Origin: Epiperipatus broadwayi
Taxonomy: Eukaryota > Onychophora > Udeonychophora > Euonychophora > Peripatidae
NCBI GenBank assembly: GCA_028023455.1
Contig: JAQFVV010006310.1
Span: 2,976,001-3,040,000 of the forward strand
Reading direction: 5' to 3'
DNA length: 64,000 bases
Position numbers and translations under genes: made by a program. Below, one piece after another: positions 35,271 to 47,669 of this stretch; position 1 is the first letter of the stretch; the number at the start of each line of letters is the position of its first letter. The notes beneath the pieces are model-generated. The model was not told where the DNA came from, did not search any database, and saw nothing but the letters and a program-made list of their open reading frames with translations.

Positions 35271-35285
35271 AGCGCCATCCAGTGG
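35271..35285 (-). promoter_or_regulatory. CTCF-type motif candidate in right TIR
   Basis: The - strand reads CCACTGGATGGCGCT, 14 of 15 matches to the CTCF core. It faces the left TIR motif, a convergent arrangement that follows simply from TIR symmetry. Confidence 0.4.
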
Positions 35286-35319
35286 GATATATCTGCTCAT
35301 TGACGACAACCAATTGTGT

Positions 35320-38300
35320 TAATAAAATAATATTATATTAAATTAATTTTTGGATTCTATCTGAAATATAATTATAATTGGTAATTTGTCACTTAATAGC
35401 GGGGATTCTACCCTATTCTGCTATTATTATTAGGTGCTTTCAGACTAATTTTCATATTAAATTATCTCAACAACAGTCCTAGATTTGAATCATCTTAACT
35501 ATTCTATTATTTTTGATACTTTATTTTACATATGCACATTTAATAATATAAATAAATAAAAAATCCATACACTGAAATAAATAAATCAGCAGAACCATAA
35601 ACTTTTCTGCTGTCATGTGAGAAGAAGGAAATTGAGTATGGAAATGATTGTTGTTGTTTTTTTCACAATAATGCTACTAGTTGCTAGTTGATATTTTAGG
35701 GTTTTGTTTTTATAGAATTTTATTCTTATCTAAAGTAGTTTTACTTTTTATTTGGCTATTGTTTTGTTTTTTACCTTATGAGATTTTAATTTCAAGATGA
35801 TTATATATTTATCATTTGGATCAACTTTTTAAAGTTTTATATTATAACTTTTTATAGTTGTAATCTATTATTCTCTTCATTACATCATTAATATATTGTT
35901 GAGAGACTATAATAATTAGAATTTTCAGGAACTCTGAGATATGTATTTTATATGGAAGATTTTGTAGTGTTGTTAAAGCTTTAATAGTTTAATTTAAAAA
36001 TGTGTTAATCGTACTATTATAATAGTTGAGATTTTTTGTAATCTATAAATATTAACAAGATGAAAATGATTTAATCAAATAATAGTATACACAGTTAAAT
36101 ATCTAATATTATTTAGGATATTCAAAGATAGGCTGACATACAGCAGAACTCACATTTAAAAAATAATAATAATACAGTGCTCTACATCACTAGTTTCTTA
36201 ACTCATCTAAAGCATTAGAAAAAATTGCAGGATCCGGCTTATAAGTAATATCACAATTGTTAACATTATTGGAATATGGAATAGTTTTTATGTGATAAAT
36301 CATTATTGGTTGAAGAGAGAAAAATAAACAACATAGAGCAAAATAAAAATGGCAATAAAGTAAATATTAATTCATTTTAATAATGTATTGCCTATAATAT
36401 ATGATCACAAAATAGTAAGAACAATCAGAGTAGAAACAAAACACTTAAGCCTAAATTGATAATACATCACAGATAGTGATGAAAAAAATCAAACGGTAAA
36501 CATTGAGTATGCCAAAGCAAGCAGACTAGAATTAGGACATTTAATGATGGTTTAAAAATAAATTAATTTGGGTTGGAAAAGTTTTTCTTTCAGTAAAGCT
36601 ATTTGTGAAACTGATATTTTTATGAAATATAATCAATAAAAAACAAATTTTTAAAAAAGAAATGGTTGTGTTGGATCTTTATATATTTATAACTGAGCTA
36701 AATTTAAAAAAAAAAAAAAAAAGATTTTTGTAATATATTTATTTACATTTTATCTTAGATGCATTTATAAAAAATGGAAACAGAAAATATGTGAGTTGAG
36801 AAATATCAAGCTCATAGTTATAAAAAAGTCATATTCAAGAAACAAAATAAACAATTATTATATGATGAACATTAATATGGATAAACTATGTATTTACAAA
36901 GATTATAAAATAATCAAAACATTGTTGATATTTTCAATATTTTTATGAATTTAATAATATAGTATATATATATTTTAAAAAAAAGTGTTCTGGAATTTTA
37001 TATGAAACTAATTGTCATATCAGTTTGTAAAGTGTATATAAAAATATTTATTGTAAGTATATTAAAATTTATAGTTAAAGTATTATTGTTATTTAATATT
37101 TACATTTAATATTCATTAAATATGTAGCAGCATATTACAAACAAAATCGAAACAATCAGATCAAAATTAGTCCAGTAATATCATAACAATTAAATGTATG
37201 AAACACAGAAATTTTAAATCTAATTTCCACCAAATTATTTAATTTCTGATCAAATTAAGATATCCCTTTTTTTTTTTTTTGTATGCAATAAGATATTTGT
37301 GGAAGGGATTTGTGATGCAGTATTAATACATTGCCTAACACACTATCTATCGGAATTCAAATGTAGTTGGATAATGATTAACAGTAGAAATAATATTTTT
37401 TTAACAGATTAATGTTGCTGTAAGTATGGCAAGTAGGATTTAGTTGTTCATAAGTCAAATTATGTACAAAAGCATTGCCACTATAAATATGAATGCTGAC
37501 AAGCTTAGATGTTTTTATGTTAATTTAAACTGTCTTCTTTTCTGGCTTTTTTTTTTTTTTTTTTGTATATTTAAGATTCTATAAAATATTAGTGATATTT
37601 ATTGATTTGCTAAGCTTAAAATTTTTTGTTTTTCTCTTTGAATTTCACTCTCACATAGATTGCCATTTGTTATTATATTTGTTTACTACAGTTACTAATG
37701 ATAAAGAAATTTAGAATCTGCCAGCTCAAGACCAATATTCAAGATAGATAAAACTTGGATGTTTTTTTATTTATTTTTTCAGCTAATTGGCCTTAATTAC
37801 TAGAAATAAAAATCTTTAACAAAATCTAGCCATCCAATAATATTGGTCAGCAATTGGGGTATGTTGTTGTTTTTAACCAGAGGCTAAAACAAAATGGAAA
37901 ATTGTTAAAACTTTTATTGTTTGCTAAATGAAAAACTTGGTGTGGAGAGAGAAGGTGAGTGAGGTGTAAAGATTGTTACCTACATTTGTAGATGAAATTT
38001 AGGAGCTTATTATGGGATGAGATTAAACAAATAAATAAATTAGAGACTCTATACAGCACATGAAAAATTGAAGAATAATAAGTAGTATATTCTTGATATT
38101 AGGATGGTTGTTATGGTGTTATTTGTATTCCATTATTTAAATCCATTAATTATTAATCTAGTATACCATAGGGTTTGCAGAGTCATGTATTTTGCTCCTT
38201 AAGTTCCAGATAAGAATTTTTTTTCCTCTATTATAATTAATTATTAAAAGATACATTGACTCTTTATAAGTATAGTAAATACTGATGATTTATTTTAGTA

Positions 38301-38430
38301 TTATCTTTGCATGTGTAACAGCTTCGTCTGGGAAATGTAATATTGCTTTTCTTATTATATAATTCATATTTATAAGATATTTAAATTTCTCCATGTTTCT
38401 CTTAGCAGAAATTGCTCATTCATTGTGTTT
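35320..38430. other. AT-rich intronic sequence, no gene
   Basis: No supported coding or structured element. Poly-A/T tracts lie near 36707, 37267 and 37551. Confidence 0.6.
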
Positions 38431-38439
38431 GATATTTGT

Positions 38440-38542
38440 TCAGAAGTTCATAAAAAGTTCAAGCACTTAAACTGACAGAGTTGGACTGTAATCCATGAGT
38501 TCCAGAGGTTAGCATTCTATCATTATATCAAATTACACAAGG
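38440..38542 (-). repeat. SINE family A copy
   Basis: Contains CAGAAGTTCATAAAAAGTTC and ACTGACAGAGTTGGACTG...CATGAGTTCCAGAGG as in other family A members. Confidence 0.6.
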
Positions 38543-38690
38543 GCATATGACCTCAGTCGAAACTAACCTATGACTTTGATAGTATATTGCTGTCCATGCA
38601 AAAGAAATTTTTAAAAGATAAAGAAATTATGATGTTAGTTTATTTAAATATTTCAATAAAATTATAATAAATCACAATTACCTTGTGTTG

Positions 38691-38805
38691 TTTGGTGCAG
38701 TGACAAAGTGGCAGTTTTTCAAGGTCAAGTTTTATAGATCATGGACTATTTCTGTCAGTTTCATTGCTCAAACTTCTTATGAACTCCCAAGCAATAAAGC
38801 CACTC
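38691..38805 (+). repeat. SINE family A copy
   Basis: Opposite orientation to the copy at 38440. It contains the tail block CTCAAACTTCTTATGAACTC and AGCAATAAAGCC. Confidence 0.55.
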
Positions 38806-38809
38806 CAGT

Positions 38810-41800
38810 TTTTTAAAATTAATAATTAAAGCATTCTGGCATTAGTTTACAAGTTTTTATCATTCTTAATATATATTCTTTTTAACGTTTTACTGTAAAA
38901 CATATAAACACGTTTTAATTTGTAAGATCACTAAAATTGTTAAGTTTGTATTCTAAGATTCATTCAGTATTATTGCTGAATCTACACACACACACACACG
39001 CAAAAAATGGTTATATATATATATCAAATTTTTATTTAATTGAAGAAAAAAAATTAATGAGAAATATATACATCTATATTATAAACTGAACCATATGTTA
39101 AAATTTAATGTTAATTACTAATGAATTTTTATTTTTTGATTTAATTAGTGTTTAGATAGTATCTCAAATATTTAATTTGTAATTAATATTATGAATATCC
39201 TTTTTAATTTCACACTTTTTCACCTCCTGCAGGATTTAAATTCTGTTATTTATTTATTTTTTATATTAATACATATGTAATTTAATTTAAATTAATATAT
39301 ACACATGTGTATAGTTTAAACAACAGATTTATTGACAATATAAAAGTATATTTGCAGAGGAACTAAATAGTATTTACAAAGAAATGTTTAAACTAAAAAA
39401 AAAACAGATTTAAAAAAGGGACTTTTATTCGAAGTGTTGCTGTAATTATTTAACAAAGATAACAATAGTGATTTGTTTTATTTCACTACTTCAAATGCTT
39501 GCTGCCACTTATTCATCAAGAAGATTTGTCATCTGTCAAATGTCACTTTCATATGTAATGATTTTTTTTTATTATTGTATCATATTTATCATTTATAAAC
39601 CTTATCCTTGAGTGTGTGTGACGAATATTTTATTTAAAATTAACAGGTGAACTTCATAATAATTAATGTTTTGTTTTTTACATAATTAGTAAGCGTATAA
39701 ACAAACATGTTGAACAGTTCAACTTACTATATTGTCTAATTGTTGCAATCTATGTTTAATATATATACATAAAAGTTTATGCTTAAAGATGTAATAATTA
39801 GTAGTAGTAATTAAACTAAAGTGTATAAATTTTGTTCTAATATATAAAAATCCTCAAAATATTTTTTTAAAAATCTTTTTATTATTATTAAAAATTTATA
39901 TTTACAGCAGAATAAATTTATGTTACCTAGGAAAAAGGATGGTAAAATTGTAACCATAATGGTGCAGCTAACAAAGTAAGTTGTTTAATTCTAATGGAGT
40001 GTGATTCAAATTTGAATAGGGGCATGTTCTAATATTGGATAATCATGATGACTAAACAGAAGAGTCCATATATTTGATTTCCAAGAGTGAAATCTAAAGG
40101 AAAATGTTAATGGAAATAAAGGTTTAACTTATGAGAGAGCATGACTGGGGTAGATTGTTGATTGCCAAGTTTCAGTCAAGATGTTTCTGAGGAAAAATTT
40201 GAGAGAGTATGAACTGAACCATTCCTTGCTATTTGTTTTTTAGTATATTGTATTTTTTATTGTCAAATATTACGGAACAGCATGCAAGCCACATAGTTCT
40301 TAATGTGTGAATAATTACAGATGCATTATAGTGCTGAAAGTGTTTTATATATTGTTTTTAGTAATTACTTGAAGTTAATTGTATGCTTATGAAACATGAA
40401 TATGCATAAATGAGAAGGTACAGCATTTCTTCCAGATTATTATTGCACAAAACACTTGTAGGTTCAAGATTTAGCTTGAATCATACATTATGAAACATTT
40501 GGGTTGGAATTATACCATGTAATAAATTTAATTTTTTTTTAACAATGATCAAGGAACACAAATTCTGGAAGTTGGTTAGATTTTTAACAACTAGCAGAGT
40601 TTTTCCATAGATATCTGAATGGGATAAGCTATCTTATTTAAATCTTTAAATGATATGCCAATGAGAGATTTGATGTTATACTGATATAATACATCAGTAT
40701 GCTCAATGGCATGATTTGTGAAAAATGACCATTTGGCATATGAAATTGAAACAAGCAATGGAATTGGGGGAAGGACACACTAAGTATTGGATTAGGAAGT
40801 GTTACAATGTAAATTTTGGCCATAGTATAATTTTCAAAAGATTTGGGACATAACAAATTGAGCCTTCCATTGCATATAGGAAAGCATACTGTTTTTTATG
40901 GAGAGATGTGAAAACGAGCCCCAAATTATGTTTTATTACAGATATAAGTTTATCATAGGTCTTGTTAGAATGTCTCATCCATGGGCCATAGTAAGCAAGT
41001 ATTCCACTAAAAATAAGATTCGCTATATGAAACTTTCACAATGGGATCCAGCATTCTTGGGCAAAATACATTCATTTTCATGCTGAACTTTTCATAACAT
41101 GATGATTTAATTGCATTTTAGATAGGTTAATTGGGATGCAAAGAAGCGATTAGGAGTTACTCTTGAAGAAAGATGGTAATTTGCATCCTGTAGATAGTTA
41201 GCATAAAGATGACTTGCAAACTTGTATTGTGGAATCATTTGATGTCTGGAATTTATTTAAAACATTCAGAATGAGGGAAATGTTTTGGAGGCCCCTGAAG
41301 ATTATAAATCTTGTTTTATTTTATGAACATTTCTTATCTCCTATGGTCATTTTGAATGTTTATTCCTGTAAATATATAAAGATCTATATTTATAATTAAT
41401 ACACATTTACACAAATTGATAATAACAATAATAAAAATTCATTCAAAATAACTTATAATGTAGAACATTGTATTGTATATATGGAGATATGAAAAGAAAT
41501 CGTTCATAAAATAAAACAAGGTTTATTAAGTAAAATTCCAATATATTTTCATATTTTGGAATTAATGGCCTTTAGAAATAAAATAAAGAAGAATATTTTA
41601 TTATATTATAATTTTATTTTATTTTTACATATTCGATTTGTTCTTACATGAGTACAGTAACATCCAGGTGCAAAAGTGGAAAGGGGAGATTGTTTAAAGT
41701 TAATTTTTAAGATACAAAAAGCATTTTTGATTTTTGAAGAATTTGTTTACTTTTAGAATATCTTTTTAAAAAACTTTGTTAGGCATAAATTTTGATCAGT

Positions 41801-42600
41801 TTCAATTATGATACTAAGTCTAAATGTTCTGAGAATCCCCCATTCTAAAGTTTAATGCAGCTGTTTTGACAAGTTTAAGGTTTTTATGACTATGTGTGTT
41901 GTCATGAAGGGAAGTGAATTCGATGATCACTTTAAAAAAAAAAATAACGAAAACTTTTTTTTCTCTTAAATTATGACATATTTAGTAAATGATGTCTCTC
42001 ATTGCCTTCTAAACATAAAGAGAATGATTGGCATCTTGTAATTATTTTTTTTAAAAATAAATAAGTGTGGTTTAAAATTGTTGTAGTCATTTCTTATGGG
42101 CTGTGTATTTTCAGTATATAAAGAATTTATGCTATAGGTGTATATGGTAGAAAATAGTACATAGTGAAGATAAATAGCCATAAAATATCTTGAAAATCGT
42201 TTATGCTTAATATTAAAAAATGTACATTTATAGATATAACATATAGTCAAATCTTAATAATGTTGCCTATATTTAATCATAAAAATTATAAATACAGAAA
42301 CACTAATATTAATCTGAAATACTTGGTTTCAGGGCTTTTATGATTTTATGGATTTTTTGTATTTTCAACAATAAATCTCTTTTAAGTTCAAACTCTGCTG
42401 AAAATGTAAATAAATATTAATTTTACTATTTGCAGTTTGTATGTATTGAAATAATTTTATTGTTATATCAGCATTTTATTTTAAAATATAGAAAATGGTT
42501 ATATTTTATCATTACTACAAATTTTTATGTAGTAGTAATTGAAACAATAAACACTAAAAAGAGTAATGTTTATGAATTTTCTCAGAAGAAGAAATTAAAA
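38810..42600. other. AT-rich intronic sequence, no gene
   Basis: 40640-41300 is less AT-rich. Its - strand has weak, unconvincing LINE RT-like fragments. A (CA)n tract lies at 38985. Nothing else is supported. Confidence 0.45.
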
Positions 42601-42619
42601 ATTGATAATCATGAATAAG

Positions 42620-43130
42620 AAGTTAATAATGCCTTGGTCAGATAATAATATAGATGGAAATATAATGAATGAAATTAATCATAAAGTTAAACTTGGATGG
42701 AGTACTTTTGGTAGAACTATTATGCTGCCTATGTATTTGAAAAGAAGATTTTTTTACTAGAAGTGTTTTACTAATTTTATTTATAGATCTGAGACTTAAA
42801 CACTTAAAAGGAGAGCAATATAGGGAATTCAGGCTACTCAATGAAATATGGAGAAATGTATGTTGAGAATAACAAAAAGGAATAAAAAGTGAAATACTTG
42901 GATGAGAGAACAAACAGGTAATATTAATTTTTGAAAGAATTAAGAGATTGAATTTGGAGCTAGTTTAGAGTTATTGCTATGCCATTTGTAAGACAAATGG
43001 ATGAAATGTTTGTTTAAGTCATGTGAAGAAGAGTGGTCATGGATCTGAGATATTGAATTAAACTTGGAGAGACTTTCATCCTGCAGTGGCTCATTAATGT
43101 TTGAAAATGATAATGATGATGAAAACAATA
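42620..43130 (+). pseudogene. 3' relic of the RTE-like LINE
   Basis: Closely follows 7820-8410: ATATAGATGGAAATATAATG, then GAAATTAATCATAAAGTTAA, GATCTGAGACTTAAACACTT, and the end GGAGAGACTTTCATCCTGCAG before a GATAATGATGATGA tail. It covers the RT C terminus and 3' end, with many indels and stops, and is 5' truncated. It is a second, older copy of the family at 5400-8415. Confidence 0.88.
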
Positions 43131-43510
43131 AATCAAAATTTTATTCAGTTAATAGAAGTTTTTGAATTAGTGGTGTTTGGATTATTACTGGTCTACATGT
43201 ATAACAAAGCAACTCATTGTGAGCTTGAATAATCAATGGTTACTAGATAACAGTGATGCATTCAATTTTGCATACCAATTTCTGAAAGTGAAAGTCATAT
43301 AATGCTTTGTTTAGCAGATATTATTCTTACTAAAAAATGAAAATCAATTAACATAAAGTTAGCCTTTTATAATTATACAAGCAAGATAACTTGGATCCAA
43401 AACAATGGGATATTTACATTTTAAGTCATCAAATCAGATAATATAAAATCATTAAATTGAATAATATGAAAAAGTGAAGGCAGTTGCTAAATGTGTGGTT
43501 CAAATCTAAT

Positions 43511-43555
43511 GCTCCTCATTGGTGAAAGCCAATAGCTAGAAACTAATCTGCGGAT
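43511..43555 (+). ncRNA. decayed hammerhead-like motif (family H1)
   Basis: CTCCTCATTGGTGA, then AAGCCAATAGCT, then AGAAACTAATCTG: the layout of family H1 but with core changes (TTGGTGA, ATC). Probably inactive. It shares CATCTATTGATTACT downstream with the copy at 51.7 kb. Confidence 0.45.
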
Positions 43556-43757
43556 TTAGATATGGCTTTGCCATTTTTCATCTATTGATTACTGGAACAT
43601 ACTGGAGTGGGGTATTCAAAACAGTTTTACCAGCTTGTCAAATCACATATTAAATGAGGGAATAATAGGATTATTAAATTGTACATAAAATTTCATTTGA
43701 TTCAAATATAGAAGAGGCATTTAAAAATCTTCTTGTTTTTCTTTTTTTACCTTTGTG

Positions 43758-43977
43758 CCTATAATATATAGGGTATATGAACACAGACTTTCACACAACC
43801 CACCACTCTCCACACTATCTCATAACACTGATATGTTGAAAAGATAAATAGTCACCAGTATACGTATTTCATGCTAAACCAGCAATCATCAGTATGTCCA
43901 CATTACCATCTCTACACATATATGCTATAAGTGCTCAGATATATATTAAGATAGCCAATTCTCATACTTTAATGGAC
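43758..43977 (-). repeat. SINE family H2 copy with hammerhead motif
   Basis: On - it has the order seen in the foldback at 33.1-33.3 kb. A hammerhead motif (core CTGATGA at 43886-43892, TGCT-GGTTT-AGCA stem II, GAAA at 43867-43870, ATACGTATA stem III) is followed by TTTATCTTTTCAACATAT and the tRNA-like part. Stem I is damaged (ACATA against CTGGT), so cleavage is doubtful. Confidence 0.7.
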
Positions 43978-44237
43978 AGGCTTCAATCTATTCCACACTC
44001 CAACTCTTCAACCATCCATCCAATTGAAAATCTGATGATGGCTACGTAAATCTTTTTTCCCCAGACGTTTAATTGTTCTCTTTTTAAATTGTAGGCATAT
44101 GTTTCATACTTAGAATATCATTTTTTTATATTTAATAACAAATCACCAAATTCATTGGCTTAAACAATATGATAATTGCAGCTTTCCACTCTAATTCCCA
44201 TATAAAAAAATCCCTATCCTTGGTGTTTAAATTTCTA

Positions 44238-44280
44238 TCCTCAGACTGATTTCTGGTTTTTGCCTTTATCATTGAGGATT
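44238..44280 (-). ncRNA. decayed hammerhead-like motif (family H1)
   Basis: The - strand keeps CCTCA...TGAGG and AGAAATCAGTC, but the core reads ATGATAA. A relic. Confidence 0.4.
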
Positions 44281-44337
44281 TATTACTATGAATAAGGATT
44301 TTTACATGCATGTGGTAATAATTGATTACTTAAATTT

Positions 44338-44352
44338 CCACTAGATGGCACT
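44338..44352 (+). promoter_or_regulatory. CTCF-type motif candidate, perfect core
   Basis: CCACTAGATGGCACT fits the CTCF core CCASYAGRKGGCRSY at all 15 positions. It is intronic, just after a ribozyme-family relic. Confidence 0.5.
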
Positions 44353-45355
44353 ATAATGGAAACAGCTCGTTTTATAGCTTTTTTTTATTTTACAAAAAAT
44401 AAATGAATCAGTTTTGTAAAAGAAATATATATATATTTAATTTTCCCATATCATAATTAGTTAGGCAGTAATATATCCTTTTTTCCAGTTCTAGAAGCTT
44501 CAGTCTTAACACTGAGTAAAAATCGATGATCATCATATAATAATGGAGCTAAGGCATTGCCACCTGTTTATACACTAGATCAGCATATATATATAGATCT
44601 TAATAGTAATGTTGATAAGCTTGTATATTGATAACACCAATTAACTTAACTTAATATTTAATTTATAACAGATGACTAAAATATATAGTTATTAAGTGAA
44701 TGTTTGATTACCAGAAGGCTTAAAAAATGAAAAAAGTTAGCTACTAATAACTTAATTAAATTCTTACATCATGGCTTCTAGAATTGGAAGAGAAGTTTAA
44801 GCTATGGAAATTGGGAATACTTAGTGATTTTTACCATTCTTTTTCTAAAATGATCAAAACTGTTTACAGTTAGTAACTCCAATTTCTAAAATTCATAGTT
44901 ACTGGTCTGCAATATTATTAGGTGTATATAATAGCTATATTGGCATGAATTCAAAAGTTTAGATTGTTTGAACATTTTAATCCATTAGGTTGAATAGCAG
45001 GTTAAAATAAAAGGAAGGAATAATAAAAATTAACCTTCTTTAATGGATAAGGTTAGAATTTAGTATTGATATTTTATTTTTCTGTTGTTGAGCGATCATT
45101 AATTTTACTCAAAAGACTACGTTAAGGAAGTTAGAGTTTAAAAATAATTTGTCAAATTGATATAAATTTTTGAAAATGATTTGTTATTAACAAACTGTAA
45201 ATTGTATATTAGCTTAATTTTAAAAAATTGTAATTTAATTGTAATACACCTGGGTCTCGTCTTATGTGGATTTTTTTAATGCGATTTTGAAGTTATGCGA
45301 TTCATGTTTCTTCTTAATATCTTTGTATGCAGTTTTCTTGTATGTGATAAAAATT

Positions 45356-45474
45356 ATTAGATCAGAAGTAGAGCTCTGATAATGCACTATTACTTTAAAT
45401 ATTATAAATTTTGTGCACTCACATGTCATATTTAAAGTAATAGTGCATTATCAGAGTTCAACTGCCATCTAATA
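45356..45474. repeat. small foldback nested in the Tigger-like element
   Basis: Arms of about 47 bp (GATAATGCACTATTACTTTA and its inverse) with a 24-nt loop. MITE-like. No clear TSD. Confidence 0.75.
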
Positions 45475-46035
45475 AATTCAATATTTTCAGTGGTTTATAA
45501 TAGTGTTGCAATAGATTTTATGCAATAAAGAAGTTCATAATTCACTTAAAATCAGAATTTTCCCATTTTATATACACACATTGAATTTTACAAGATTATA
45601 ATGTGAATGTTCAAACATTATAGATGCCTATACTATGCATGTTGTTGTTTTTGCTTTTTAAATCACATTCTATTTTTGCTTTTTTTAAAAAGAGTATGTA
45701 ATCAACTAATCATTTAGTGTCTGCAAGTTTTTTTTTAAAAGGTGAGTAACAACAGTGGGCACAATAAAATTTGACAATTAAAAACTTGAAATCTGATTTT
45801 TAATTGTAATTAACAATTTAAAAATTACTTAATGTGATCTGAAATTAATGTGATGTGAAACAATGAAATTTGATTTTGAAATAGAATTGAAAATTAAAAA
45901 ATTAAAGACAAAAATAAGAATTTGTTTTTTTATTGTTAGTTTTATTTAAATTTTGCCCAACAGTGGTGAGTAGGTGTCTTTTTATTATCATAAGTCTAAG
46001 TTTTTGTTTTTATTTTAAACTTTCAGTTTACCCTA

Positions 46036-46267
46036 ATGGAGAGGAAAAAAGATCCAAGAAAATGAATTTCTTTGGAAACAAAATATTTCAATTTTAGATT
46101 GCTTAGCGAAATATGAAGGATCAACAGTGATTGGAAAACATTTTAGTTTGGGTGAGTCCACCATAACAGCAATTAAAAATAATGAAGTTGGCACTAATTG
46201 TATTTCCTCTTGTGACAAATCTGATGTCTTACCATTTCACAAAAAAGACCTGCATATCGTCAAATAG
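46036..46267 (+). pseudogene. pogo/Tigger transposase DNA-binding fragment
   Basis: After a start-like MERKKDPRK (46036) and a one-base frame change, 46091-46267 reads ILDCLAKYEGSTVIGK, then HFSLGESTITAIKNNE, and continues to a TAG at 46265. The pattern ILD.L..GES...IG..F.L..STI..IK.NE is the psq/CENP-B-type helix-turn-helix at the N terminus of Tigger/jerky transposases. The C-terminal half and the DDE domain are missing. It lies inside matching TIRs. Confidence 0.72.
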
Positions 46268-46817
46268 TGATAATGATTAAAATACTGTACATGTATGAAA
46301 AAATGTAAAATACTGTAAATTACGCATAAAAATATATTGTTTTGAATAAAATTAAATACTGTAGTTAATAAAAAAAAGTTTGTCTTGCATCAATTTAATA
46401 TCAAATTTGAAATTTTTTATTAATCATATTTTATTTCCTTATTTTTTTATGCAAATTTTAAAGTAATTTTACATTGTTGCTTTGCTTTTATGCAATTTTT
46501 AAAAATCACAGTATGCATCCCCCATTTTTCTGGTAAGTTAAGTCTATTTTTGTGTGATTTCTTTTGTGCGCATTTTCTGAGGAACCTATCTACCTCATAA
46601 AATGAGACTCAGGTGTATATAGTTTAGGTGAAAATGAATAGTAACAATGAAACAACAGATTAATAGAAATCAGATTGAAGTGTTGTAAAAACTCTTTTTA
46701 CAATTTTATATTTTATTATGACAAAGCAATGAAATTTGGTGAATGAAGGATTAAGAAAGAACAAAGCAATGATGTTGAAGAATTCTGGAAAAAGGAAAGA
46801 GGAGAATTAAAAAAAAA

Positions 46818-46986
46818 AGCAAGTGAATAATATTTCTGTAATATAATTTTCATTATACCATGCTCACACAAGGTAGGGACTGATTTCTATACCTTGTGGA
46901 GGTTGTTATTATAAACATGACTAAAGACATGTGAAAAAGATGTATAATCCCCAAAGTGCACATTCAGTGCTGAGCATCATAATCAT
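46818..46986 (-). repeat. half copy of the 51-kb palindromic family
   Basis: Matches the left arm of 50930-51504 (GTGAATAATATTTCTGTAAT, GACATGTGAAAAAGATGTAT, AATCCCCAAAGTGCACATT). The ribozyme core is partly deleted. Confidence 0.7.
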
Positions 46987-47009
46987 ATAAGTATGGCATT
47001 CAGTGTCTA

Positions 47010-47540
47010 GCTAAATAAAATAAAGGAAGGAGAAAAAAAAAATGCTTTTAAAGTATGCACACATATGTATGCAAAGAATTTAATAAAAAGGCACAAAAGC
47101 AAAATTAAATGAAATAGATTATATACTCAAAACAGCATTTGAGTACATAAATTAAGATAGTAAAACAACAATTTAGTTAAATAAGCTTGGAGATCAAGTT
47201 ATGCAATCATAACCAGTATTTCATATAAACACTATAATAGCTTAACTGTTGAAATTATTATAGCATATGAGATATATAGACTTTATACGGCATTCTAAAG
47301 TATATTTTACCACTCTATACTGTCTAGCTTTATAATTCTTTAATATTGTTGATTGTTTTAGGAGATGCTTGTTAACATCATAAATAAATAGTCATCCACA
47401 TATTATCAGCATATCAGTATGTGTGAAATTGATTATACTTTCTTGCTAGATACTTGGAAAACTAGTGAGAGCTATTTATAAACTAGACTCATATTTGTTA
47501 TTGCTTTGACAAAATGGTGATTAGTTAGTGAATGCATTTA
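47010..47540. other. AT-rich intronic sequence, no gene
   Basis: Nothing recognised. Confidence 0.6.
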
Positions 47541-47549
47541 ATGTTATTA

Positions 47550-47664
47550 TTGGCTTAACAATCCTGTCTGATTTTCTAGAGCTTAAGGTTCATGAATCAT
47601 GCATAGCCCAGGTCTATCACAACTCTTGAATTTTTATGAACTTTCAAGCAATAAATCATTTGTT
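47550..47664 (+). repeat. SINE family A copy
   Basis: Contains a B-box-like GGTTCATGAATC, then the tail TATGAACTTTCAAGCAATAAA and a T-rich end. Confidence 0.55.
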
Positions 47665-47669
47665 TATTT

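Larger units (their letters stand above)
34049..35312. mobile_element. TIR DNA element with telomere-like core
   Basis: Imperfect TIRs of about 55 bp. The left starts TGGTTCTCGTAGAAT and includes CCCACTCGATGGCGC and TTTTCACGCTAAAA. The right is its inverse (TTTTAGCGTGAAAAC, GCGCCATCCAGTGGGA, ...ACGACAACCA). The 6-bp ATTGTG flanks both ends (34043-34048, 35313-35318). No transposase is seen, so it is non-autonomous. The superfamily is not assigned. Confidence 0.75.
45247..46615 (+). mobile_element. pogo/Tigger-like DNA transposon relic
   Basis: TIRs CACCTGGGTCTCGTCTTATG and its inverse (CATAAAATGAGACTCAGGTG), flanked by TA at both ends (45245-45246, 46616-46617), as expected for Tc1/mariner/pogo elements. 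Inside is a fragment of a pogo-type transposase DNA-binding domain. Most of the transposase is gone. A 120-bp foldback (45356-45474) is nested near the left end. Confidence 0.8.

Noticed and set aside
35095-35313. 72-codon open frame in the right end of the TIR element
   Set aside because: It overlaps the TIR itself and has no transposase motif.
40640-41300. Possible L1-like reverse transcriptase relic on -
   Set aside because: Only a vague match (ARFHIS...KTVCFPI). No catalytic motif or knuckle found.
44010-44075. Third hammerhead family at CTGATGATGGCTACG
   Set aside because: The core heptamer is present, but stem II and GAAA cannot be paired up. Left as chance or an extreme relic.
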